Shown here: positions 1 to 9,524 of the stretch, in pieces | Layout: each line of letters starts with the position of its first letter | Position numbering within the stretch: the first letter of the stretch is position 1 | Assembly: GCA_963662175.1 (NCBI GenBank) | Contig: OY759223.1 | Location: 13,370,249-13,434,248, forward strand | Direction: 5' to 3' | Length of the DNA stretch: 64,000 bases | Source: Aradus depressus | Lineage: Eukaryota; Arthropoda; Insecta; Hemiptera; Aradidae | The notes under the pieces: model-generated | Databases searched by the model: none | Told to the model about the DNA's origin: nothing | Seen by the model: only the letters and a program-made list of their open reading frames with translations | Position numbers and translations under genes: made by a program

Positions 1-503
1 ACCGTTGGTATAACTGTTTGATGGTGGTGTCTTGTTACTAGTGTATGGTGGGCATTGTGTGATCAGTCTGAGTGTTTTGAATATAAATATCTGTGTTCTT
101 TTGATGTTCGAAGTCTTTGCTATCTTATATATTTTAAGTCATAAGTCCAGAGAGGTTGAAGAAAACAATTTTTTTTTTAAGTCGTTAATTTAGAACGCCC
201 ATTTATGACGCCAGTCTTGTGTATGAGGGTCCTAAGTCAACCTTCTATGAAATATTTAATCCTAAATATTTCTCTTAAGACGTACGAGACAATTTCTGGT
301 TTTCAATGATTATTTTGTGTAAATAAAACATTAAATTGAAGAATTTTCTATCTCCCAACTCAGCCTAATCGTTATCTATTTGATGGAATTTATGTAATAA
401 ATTAGTTTATAAGCTAATAAAGAGTAAAACCTTCCACAACTTACGAACTCACCTATTATTTTAAATTAATCCAATATATATTTTCTGTGACTGTTGTCCC
501 CAG
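1..503. other. Intron sequence, no recognisable feature
   Basis: AT-rich sequence upstream of the first visible AFG2B exon. It ends in a pyrimidine-rich acceptor (gtccccag). I see no repeat family shared with the rest of the window. Confidence 0.5.
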
Positions 504-3500
504 GAGAGTGGAGTTGTTGTGATCGGGGCTACGAACCGTCCATCCGCCATAGACCCAGCTCTTCTTCGACCTGGTCGATTCGATCGCTTGATTTACGTTC
601 CGCCTCCCGATCTGGAAGCCAGGAAGGATATCCTAAATATACTTACTCTAAGGTTTGCTTTTCCTTTTTTAGTTTATTAATTACTTACAGCCTATTTTTT
701 ATAAGTTAGGAGGCCTGTATTTAAGGTTTCATTAATCAAAAAGAGTTCTTTCGAGTAATTCGTTTTCGAAGTGTGTTCCAATTTCGCGATCTTAAAGGAT
801 CCTCATTGCATATGAGGGCCCGTTCCTATAATATCCTTGGATTAGTTCCTATTGTACTGATCTCTAATATACACTGGATAACGGAAGTGCTCGAGCAAGC
901 GCCAGTTATGAAACAAATTGAAATTTATCAGTACAATCTGTGAATTTTTTTGGCCCAATGTGGAGTGAATTTCAAAAGATGTTCTTCCAGAAAGACAAAA
1001 ATAATATAATAATATACAATTCATATAGCTTATTGGAATTATATTAGAAGAAGCTTTTATTGAAAATAAATCGAATTGAATTCAGTGACACCTACTTCGA
1101 GGTTATAAAATCTGATTTTTTCATTTTATATATTTATTTTTACTTTGTTAGAATGAATAATATGAATGATTTAAAGTAAACTGTACAATTGAAAATGAAA
1201 ACATTCAGCTTACTTTGTATAAACAGCATAAAAATAACGAGAACAGAACCTTAAATATTCCGCGGGTTTAAAGTTTCTTCCTTCGCAGTTCCTCCACTTC
1301 CTCTTTAATGAAAACCTGTATTTAAAATTATTTATGCAATGCAGAATATAATCTAATGTTTCTTGTTGTTTATTTCTGAAATGTTGTCATTTTTTAAAAA
1401 TTTTCTTCTCTTTCGTCGCTCTAGTAAACTTGAGCCCGACTCTACATTGGGAGTTCTAAATTCTGCCTACCTAGGATTAGGGGTCTTTAGCGAGTAGTAC
1501 AGATCGTACAGGCTTAACGGCTCGGTACCTCATAGCTACTGGTGCGCTCTAAATTATGAATTTTATATATTATAGTTTGAAAGGGTCTGACGTGATCCTT
1601 GAGTTGAATAAACTAGTTCCAAATTATAGAAACCAGACAAACAGCTTTTTTGAAGTGAAACTTCTTTAAGCGCATTGGGCAACTTGGGGACTAAGCTGGT
1701 AAATGAGTTACGAAATTATGTGATGCGCTGAACACCTCCCAGACCCGCTTCGCGTGTTTTAGTTCGTCCACAAAAAAGTGGTTTAAAGGGTCCTTTTTTT
1801 TAAAACAAATAATCTGTGAGGGCACCGATTAAAGACACTACATTTCAAATTTGGACGAAATCGAACGAGTGGTTTGCGCACAGGGGTGAGTGAAAGTATT
1901 TCATTTTTTTGAATTCTGAGAGTGGCAGTTGGGGATCGTTGGGCGTGCTGGTAGATGGGAGCGCTCCCCACCCCGCCTCCCGAAGCTCAAATTAAGTTCA
2001 GAAATTACAAGTGTTGCATCATGTTCGGAGGAACAACATTTTCATATTAATACCCAATCTATTGATAATGAATCTCAAGGGTGAGTGTAGACCTGCTTAG
2101 CGTTGCTGGTGTCATAAACAGCATCTCTTTTTTTTCTCAATCGTCATTCTCTATTCTCTCGCGTACAAAAAACTACATTTCTCATACCATAGGCCTATTG
2201 TCTCTACTTTGGAATCAAATGTAGTGATTTCTGATTTTCCTAACAACGAAAATAATGTTGAGTTAATTGAGAAATCCCATACAACATAAAAATAATATTT
2301 ATGCATCAAAAAAGAAAAAAATTTAAAAATCTCGAAAGAAGTTTCACTTCCGGCGTGTCTTCTAAGCACACACAATTTTTTTTTTTTAATCACAATTTTG
2401 CTATTATGTTACAGTATTCCTCTGGGTGAAACTGTTGATTTGAACTTGATTGCTGAGGAGACTCATTTGTACTCCGGTGCTGATTTGACCAGTCTTAGTC
2501 GCCAAGTAAGTACCAAGATATTATCCTATTTTAGCATTCTTTGGTAAAGTTTTTCAGTATTCCTCTTGTCAGCGAAGTAGCTAAATCCAGGTTATAAAAG
2601 TTATTTCCTTCTCTTAGTTCGCACAGTAATCTTCTAGAGCCTGTCCAACTTCCTCAACGAAGCTTAATTTTTGTTTTATAAATGTTTTCCTAATTCACAC
2701 ACTAGCTGTGGTTCCCAACGTTGTTTGGGATATACCAGCTATGATGTCCAGTGTTGTTCGACACTTACAAGCTGTTTCCCAACGTTGTTTGGCATATACC
2801 AGCTATGATTTCCAGCGTTCTTCGACACTTACTAGCTGTGGTTCCCAACGTCGTTTGGCCTATACCAGTTATGATGTCCAGTGTTGTTCGACACTTACAA
2901 GCTGTGTTTCCCAACGTTGTTTGGCATATACCAGCTATGATTTCCAGCGTTCTTCGACACTTACTAGCTGTGGTTCCCAACGTCGTTTGGCATGTACCAG
3001 CTATGATGTCCAGCGTTGTTCGACACATACTAGCTGTGGTTCCCAACGTCGTTTGGCCTATACCAGTTATGATGTCCAGTGTTGTTCGACACTTACAAGC
3101 TGTGTTTCCCAACGTTGTTTGGCATATACCAGCTATGATTTCCAGCGTTCTTCGACACTTACTAGCTGTGGTTCCCAACGTCGTTTGGCATGTACCAGTT
3201 ATGATGTCCAGCGTTTTTCGACACTTACTAGCTGTGGTTCCCAACGTCGTTTGGCCTATACCAGTTATGATGTCCAGTGTTGTTCGACACTTACAAGCTG
3301 TGTTTCCCAACGTTGTTTCGCATATACCAGCTATGATTTCCAGCGTTCTTCGACACTTACTAGCTGTGGTTCCCAACGTCGTTTGGCATGTACCAGTTAT
3401 GGTGTCCAGCGTTTTTCGACACTTACTAGCTGTGGTTCCCAACGTCGTTTGGCCTATACCAGTTATGATGTCCAGTGTTGTTCGACACTTACAAGCTGTG

Positions 3501-6212
3501 TTTCCCAACGTTGTTTGGCATATACCAGCTATGATTTACAGCGTTCTTCGACACTTACTAGCTGTGGTTCCCAACGTCGTTTGGCATGTACCAGCTATGA
3601 TGTCCAGCGTTGTTCGACATATACTAGCTGTGGTTCCCAACGTCGTTTGGCCTATACCAGTTATGATGTCCAGTGTTGTTCGACACTTACAAGCTGTGTT
3701 TCCCAACGTTGTTTGGCATATACCAGCTATGATTTCCAGCGTTCTTCGACACTTACTAGCTGTGGTTCCCAACGTCGTTTGGCATGTACCAGCTATGATG
3801 TCCAGCGTTTTTCGACACTTACTAGCTGTGGTTCCCAACGTCGTTTGGCCTATACCAGTTATGATGTCCAGTGTTGTTCGACACTTACAAGCTGTGTTTC
3901 CCAACGTTGTTTGGCATATACCAGCTATGATTTCCAGCGTTCTTCGACACTTACTAGCTGTGGTTCCCAACGTCGTTTGGCATGTACCAGCTATGATGTC
4001 CAGCGTTGTTCGACACATACTAGCTGTGGTTCCCAACGTCGTTTGGCCTATACCAGTTATGATGTCCAGTGTTGTTCGACACTTACAAGCTGTGTTTCCC
4101 AACGTTGTTTGGCATATACCAGCTATGATTTCCAGCGTTCTTCGACACTTACTAGCTGTGGTTCCCAACGTCGTTTGGCATGTACCAGCTATGATGTCCA
4201 GCGTTTTTCGACACTTACTAGCTGTGGTTCCCAACGTCGTTTGGCCTATACCAGTTATGATGTCCAGTGTTGTTCGACACTTACAAGCTGTGTTTCCCAA
4301 CGTTGTTTGGCATATACCAGCTATGATTTCCAGCGTTCTTCGACACTTACTAGCTGTGGTTCCCAACGTCGTTTGGCATGTACCAGTTATGATATCCAGC
4401 GTTTTTCGACACTTACTAGCTGTGGTTCCCAACGTCGTTTGGCCTATACCAGTTATGATGTCCAGTGTTGTTCGACACTTACAAGCTGTGTTTCACAACG
4501 TTGTTTGGTATATACCAGCTATGATTTCCAGCGTTCTTCGACACTTACTAGCTGTGGTTCCCAACGTCGTTTGGCATGTACCAGCTATGATGTCCAGCGT
4601 TGTTCGACACATACTAGCTGTGGTTCCCAACGTCGTTTGGCCTATACCAGTTATGATGTCCAGTGTTGTTCGACACTTACAAGCTGTGTTTCCCAACGTT
4701 GTTTGGCATATACCAGCTATGATTTCCAGCGTTCTTCGACACTTACTAGCTGTGGTTCCCAACGTCGTTTGGCCTATACCAGTTATGATGTCCAGTGTTG
4801 TTCGACACTTACAAGCTGTGTTTCCCAACGTTGTTTGGCATATACCAGCTATGATTTCCAGCGTTCTTCGACACTTACTAGCTGTGGTTCCCAACGTCGT
4901 TTGGCATGTACCAGCTATGATGTTCAGCGTTGTTCGACACATACTAGCTGTGGTTCCCAACGTCGTTTGGCCTATACCAGTTATGATGTCCAGTGTTGTT
5001 CGACACTTACAAGCTGTGTTTCCCAACGTTGTTTGGCATATACCAGCTATGATTTCCAGCGTTCTTCGACACTTACTAGCTGTGTTTCCCAACGTCGTTT
5101 GGCATGTACCAGTTATGATGTCCAGCGTTCTTCGACACTTACTAGCTGTGGTTCCCAACGTCGTTTGGCCTATACCAGTTATGATGTCCAGTGTTGTTCG
5201 ACCCTTACAAGCTGTGTTTCCCAACGTTGTTTGGCATATACCAGCTATGATTTCCAGCGTTCTTCGACACTTACTAGCTGTGGTTCCCAACGTCGTTTGG
5301 CATGTACCAGCTATGATGTCCAGCGTTGTTCGACACATACTAGCTGTGGTTCCCAACGTCGTTTGGCATATACCAGTTATGATGTCCAGTGTTGTTCGAC
5401 ACTTACAAGCTGTGTTTCCCAACGTTGTTTGGCATATACCAGCTATGATTTCCAGCGTTCTTCGACACTTACTAGCTGTGGTTCCCAACATCGTTTGGCA
5501 TGTACCAGTTATGATGTCCAGCGTTTTTCGACACTTACTAGCTGTGGTTCCCAACGTCGTTTGGCCTATACCAGTTATGATGTCCAGTGTTGTTCGACAC
5601 TTACTAGCTGTGTTTCCCAACGTTGTTTGGCATATACCAGCTATGATTTCCAGCGTTCTTCGACACTTACTAGCTGTGGTTCCCAACGTCGTTTGGCCTA
5701 TACCAGTTATGATGTCCAGTGTTGTTCGACACTTACTAGCTGTGGTTCTCAGCGTTCCTTTTACTACCTAGTCAATATACCTATGATGAACAAGGTTCGA
5801 AACCATGAAATCGTTGAAAGTCCATAACTCAATGAAGTAGCGTAGGAATATAAGAATGTATTATTAAATGTGTATTAATTAATACATCATTATGCATTAG
5901 ATCACACACTCTTCTTCAGTGTGTGACCTAATCATACTTTTCTATATTATTATAGTAATAAAAGTTGAGAAAAGGCTAGTTATTTTCCCGGACAGTTTGT
6001 ATATATTTAGTTTAATGTTGTTCCATAGTACAAATTTAATTTAAATGTATGTAATGTTCCAGGCTGGTCTTGAGGCATTGTCAGACAATATGGAAGCAGA
6101 CAAAGTGGATCAGAAACACTGGCTGAGAGCATTGACGCTAATCAAACCTTCTTTGACAGAGCTCCAAGTGTCCCGGTACCTCAGCCAGCCGAATATCTCT
6201 GGAGGATCCTAG
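504..6212 (+). CDS. AFG2B/SPATA5L1-like AAA+ ATPase, C-terminal exons (5' part outside window)
   Basis: Three coding exons with matching phases: 504-652, 2415-2505 and 6063-6212 (stop TAG at 6210-6212). The first encodes the end of a second AAA module: sensor-1 [14 protein letters not shown], then arginine-finger [15 protein letters not shown]. The second encodes the small C-terminal AAA subdomain ([13 protein letters not shown]). The third encodes AGLEALSDN followed by a [16 protein letters not shown] tail, which is the pattern at the end of SPATA5L1/AFG2B proteins. The family is known to act with AFG2A in late 60S ribosomal subunit maturation. Donors are gtttgc at 653 and gtaagt at 2506; acceptors end at 503, 2414 and 6062. 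A possible AATAAA lies at 6419-6424. The intron 2506-6062 contains the 66-bp satellite. Related p97/CDC48-type ATPases are the alternative, but the C-terminal tail favours AFG2B. Confidence 0.8.
1423..1552 (-). repeat. SINE-A fragment (degenerate)
   Basis: Matches the middle of the SINE-A family in reverse (gagcccgactctac ... tcgtacaggct). It is diverged and lacks both the tRNA head and the tail. It lies in the AFG2B intron 653-2414. Confidence 0.7.
1652..2385 (+). repeat. Repeat family C, copy 1
   Basis: About 730 bp. It starts with the self-complementary motif gaagtgaaacttctt and carries the same motif in reverse at about 2338-2352. A second copy lies in reverse at about 47215-48116, sharing blocks such as gggcaacttggggactaagctg and tgttcctccgaacatgatgcaac-type sequence. 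There is no coding capacity. It is probably a non-autonomous DNA element, of undetermined class. Confidence 0.7.
2704..5757 (+). repeat. 66-bp satellite with 198-bp higher-order structure, inside AFG2B intron
   Basis: About 46 tandem copies of a 66-bp unit. Three unit types (differing at tgtacc/tataccag, tgatgtcc/tgatttcc and gcgttgtt/gtgttgtt) cycle in fixed order, giving a 198-bp higher-order repeat. The order breaks at the start, at about 4690-4870, and at the end, where one unit type is skipped. Because 66 is divisible by 3 and the unit has few stops, several frames on both strands stay open: + from 2708 (1039 codons) and from 2751 (1006 codons), and - in three blocks. The array sits between a good donor (2506) and a good acceptor (6062) of AFG2B, so the open frames are most simply a by-product of the repeat. 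Confidence 0.93.
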
Positions 6213-6540
6213 TCGGGACAGTTGTTACCCCCAATACCTTGGCCCCAAGATGGGTGGGTAATCACATCGAATGAAGAAGATGAAGCAAGAGAAAATGTGC
6301 CATACGATGAAGTGTATATAAGTATGGAGCAGCTATTGAAAGAAAAACATTGCGCTCGTATTGACTTAGCAACTAATCTCCTCTCGCGTTTCTTGATTTA
6401 AATTTCATCAAAATCAATAATAAAGTTTATGTAATATATTATTACAGCATCACGTCTTCCATTTATTTATTGCCTTCTCAAAAAATAACAATTACAAACC
6501 TTTCGGGAAGTACTTCCATCTTCAGTATCTATAATACATG

Positions 6541-6625
6541 AAATGAAAAGAAATTTTATTATTCTGGGACTGAGGTCCCCTAAGAATAAATACATACAGA
6601 GTAAAGAAAATGAAACAATGACATA
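6541..6625 (+). repeat. Repeat family G, copy 1
   Basis: About 80 bp (ttattattctggga, ggtcccctaagaat) nearly identical to 29385-29470 in the same orientation. It forms part of the interior of the family E foldback here. Confidence 0.75.
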
Positions 6626-6754
6626 TAATACATGTGTTCTTTAGGTTAACTATTCCTCCTGTCAATCAGAATCATTCTTTTAAAGAACATATATATACTT
6701 ATTCTTCTATTTTAACAAGTTGTCAATATATAAGTCGACTCAATAAATATGTTC

Positions 6755-6898
6755 ACTCTGGTGGATATGAGCCCGACTCTACTATGAGAATAAATGTTGC
6801 CTACCCTCTATTTTTATTCACCTAGAGTAGGGGGTCTTTAACGAGTACCTGACATCGTACAGACTCGGGACAATCGCTAAACGTCCCATCCGAAGGAA
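6755..6898 (-). repeat. SINE-A fragment
   Basis: Reverse-oriented body of SINE-A (tatgagcccgactctac ... gtcccatccgaagga) without the tRNA head. It is inserted within the family E foldback. Confidence 0.8.
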
Positions 6899-7305
6899 AA
6901 ATACGTTCTATAGAAGGAAGATTCTGATTGACAGAAGGAATAATTAACCTAAAGAACACATGTATTATAGATACTGATGATGGGAGTGCTTCCCGATATT
7001 TTTTGTAATGCTATTTTTCGAGAAGGCAAAAATTAAATAGGAGAAGTATCAATTGTATATGATAATGTTCATTATTATAAATAAATGATACTTTTTACTG
7101 TCTAATTTCAATGATTCTTTAATTCCCTGCTATACTCCTTCCTTTAAATTCCCATAAATTATTTTTTATGAGAAAATCATAAAGCATACTATGCTTACTC
7201 ACTAATATTATTAACTTAACATCTTCCATATTGTGGAAACTTGTAATAAGTAAATAAAACAAACTTATTTTTTGGAAATATTGTCTATTCCACAAAACAT
7301 GGCTT

Positions 7306-7631
7306 AGGTTAGGTTAGGTTTTATGACTCATGCCCGGGCTTTAACTACGAGGTCATATCGCCTACTACCAGAGCGCTCTTTCGTCCCTCTGGTGGACATG
7401 AGCCCGACTCTACTGTGGGAGTCCTAAATTTTGCCTACCCTAAATTTTTATTCATCTAGGGTAGGGTAGGGGTCTTTAACGAGTACCTGACATCGTACAG
7501 GCTCGGGACCATCGTGCTTAAGTTTATTTTACCTCCCAGATAAAATAAACTAAGGGCCTCGGTCGGGCTACGAACCCACAACCTTGAGCTCAGAAGTCAA
7601 GCACGCATACCACTGAGCTACCGGCGCCCTC
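7306..7631 (-). repeat. SINE-A, full length, with 12-bp target-site duplication
   Basis: Complete tRNA-derived SINE in reverse. The head at the high-coordinate end (ggcgccggtagctcagtgg) contains an A box and the B box gggttcgta. The target duplication aaaacatggctt is at 7294-7305 and 7632-7643. The 3' tail, at the low-coordinate end, is (CCTAA)3, read on + as TTAGG repeats at 7304-7320. Confidence 0.92.
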
Positions 7632-7649
7632 AAAACATGGCTTCGTACA

Positions 7650-8585
7650 ATATTAAAAAAAAAAAATAGTTATGTTTTATTTATTTATAGTGTGAACAGA
7701 GAATGGGGAGGCTTCCCATCAGTCAAGCTTCGGGAGACAAGGGTTAAATGCCTAGTCAATAACTGAACAATTGATAGTTATAATGAAAAGTTTCGGCAAA
7801 TTTTTCGCCCATTTATTTAGATTTTTTAAACAAAGAAATACACATCAATTTAATACATCGCAACTAATTACAGACTGGAAGCTGGTAAAAAAATGTAACA
7901 AATTTGAAGTCTAGTATCACATAACTACATATTGAAATTTTTTACAGGATCAAAAATATATATATATCAATTAAAAACAACATAATACAAACATGAATGT
8001 TATATTTGACTTATTCAGTTAAGTCAAATATAACATAAGCAGGTTTTTTTTAAATTATACTAAAATACAATTAATTAATAACAAATTGACATATCACATA
8101 AATAGAAAAATTTAATATTTTTGTGCTAAACTTTTACATTATTAATCACTGGGATTCACATATAGAAGCCATAATTTCGATATTGCTGACAAGAAAATCT
8201 TGAATAGATAACAATAAACGTTCCTATCCAAGTATCTATATAGAACGACTGATGTATTTCTTTAAGATAGATATACAAAATTTTCTTATACATAATTATT
8301 ATATTTAATATATAATAATTTGATTATTAAAGATTTTGGGTAAGTAACCTATAATAATCGTAAGAGGTTTCACTTGGATTAAATACTCTGAATTTTATAC
8401 TTATTCTAAATATTTTGGATTGTTTACTGAATAAAAAAAAAATAGATACTTAAATATGATATATATCTCTACATTATATTCATTGGCTTCCTTTTGGTTT
8501 AAATATATGTGGCCTTATTCTTTATTTTTATTACGATTTTATTTTGGCACATTTAAATAGAGATAGATATATAAGAAGATTGAGA
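7650..8585. other. AT-rich intergenic stretch, nothing recognised
   Basis: Very AT-rich sequence between AFG2B and the metallopeptidase gene. It has short inverted and simple runs (for example around 8010-8030 and 8290-8320). There is no coding signal and no match to the repeat families defined here. Confidence 0.5.
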
Positions 8586-8669
8586 AATAAGTAAAAGTTG
8601 TCTGTTGCATCATTGCATTTGATACGTTCTCTTGCATAAGACTTCATCAGGTTGCTGTGGAAAATTCAT

Positions 8670-9345
8670 TGGTGAATCCGGCAATGTATTTCCACAGCAC
8701 GAATCAATCTTACACTTTCACTCTCTCTCCAAAATCAGTCGACAGTTTGGGCTAAAAATCAATAGTTCACTTATATAGTGGCTTCTGAATCATACTAAAT
8801 GTTGTGTCTATACATTCATTACATCGGCAGTTATTGGGATTTTTGAGTTGAGTCCACTCCCTTGAAACCCTCCTTCCCTTCAGCAGATTTCACTGAAATT
8901 TCACAGGTGCCGTCCTCATGAGGTTTTTACTAAAAATATAAAATTTCATGTTGATACATTCAATACATCGACAGTTATTGGGGTTTATGAGTTCAGCCCT
9001 CTCTGATCCTCCCATTCCCTTCGACCGATTCCGCTAAAAATTAATAAGTATTTAGAATTCACACATGAAATGTGTCGTTATATTCATTACAACGGCAGTT
9101 GTCAGAGTTTGTATGTTAAGTCTCCCCTTCTTCTCTTTGGCCGATTTAACTGAAAAATTATAGATGACGTTCTTATGGGGTTGTGGATACACACATGAAG
9201 TTTAGTGTCGATACATTCTTTCTATCGGGCGTTATCGTGTTCACAGACAGACAGACTTTTTTTTTAAATTTCTGGAATCAGGGAGTCGGAAAAAATAAGA
9301 TTTCTTCGAGAACTCGTCAAATTTCTGACTGGTTACATAACTTTC
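8670..9345 (+). repeat. Dispersed repeat family B, longest copy
   Basis: Built from roughly four tandem, diverged modules of about 130-140 bp. Each has the core tgtcgatacattcattac.tcggcagttat followed by a C-rich stretch (ccctcc.ttccctt) and gccgattt.gctgaaaaat. The unit closes with atcgtgttcacagacagacag, a T-run, and tttctgac.ggttacataac. Other copies lie at 23900-24255, 30195-30357, 36975-37520, 44145-44522, 47700-47935, 52085-52370 (reverse) and about 30915-30990 (reverse). The class is unknown; no ORF was seen. Confidence 0.8.
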
Positions 9346-9524
9346 ACTTAGTTTAGATGGGAAAGTAAAAATATCTTTAAACCCATCTAAACATTCTCTA
9401 GGGTTCTTGTGCACCAACATTTAAGCTAAATTTTGTTAATGTCAGAATCGATGGGATATGGTGTCACAAAAAAACAAATTTGGATTCAAACAATTCAAAA
9501 TGTAGGCCTCTCTTCACAGGTATT

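Larger units (their letters stand above)
6446..7050. mobile_element. Family E foldback element, copy 1
   Basis: Inverted arms at about 6446-6541 and 6950-7048 (agcatcac-type outer end, aaggcaa, gggaag.acttcc inner end). The interior holds a SINE-A fragment and an 80-bp segment (6541-6625) also found at 29385-29470. Each arm carries a hammerhead-like core at its inner end. A second foldback with related arms lies at 46369-46593. It is probably derived from a Penelope-like element, which is inference. Confidence 0.65.

Noticed and set aside
2765..5686. Three long - strand open frames (247, 298 and 397 codons)
   Set aside because: They are complementary shadows of the same satellite.
2704..5757. 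CRISPR array or bacterial repeat
   Set aside because: Units are contiguous without unique spacers and the genome is eukaryotic.
2708..5827. A 1039-codon + strand open frame with 22-residue repeats as a real protein gene
   Set aside because: Other frames on both strands are equally open because the 66-bp unit is a multiple of three. The array lies between matched splice sites of AFG2B, and there is no codon-level sign favouring one frame.
7304..7320. Interstitial telomere or chromosome end
   Set aside because: There are only three TTAGG units at each site, and they coincide with the 3' ends of two SINE copies.
7306..7631. A tRNA gene at the SINE heads (ggtagctcagtgg ... ggttcgaac)
   Set aside because: The A and B boxes are present but the cloverleaf is not complete. 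The same sequence with the same 270-bp body recurs over 20 times, with target duplications at some copies, which marks a SINE.
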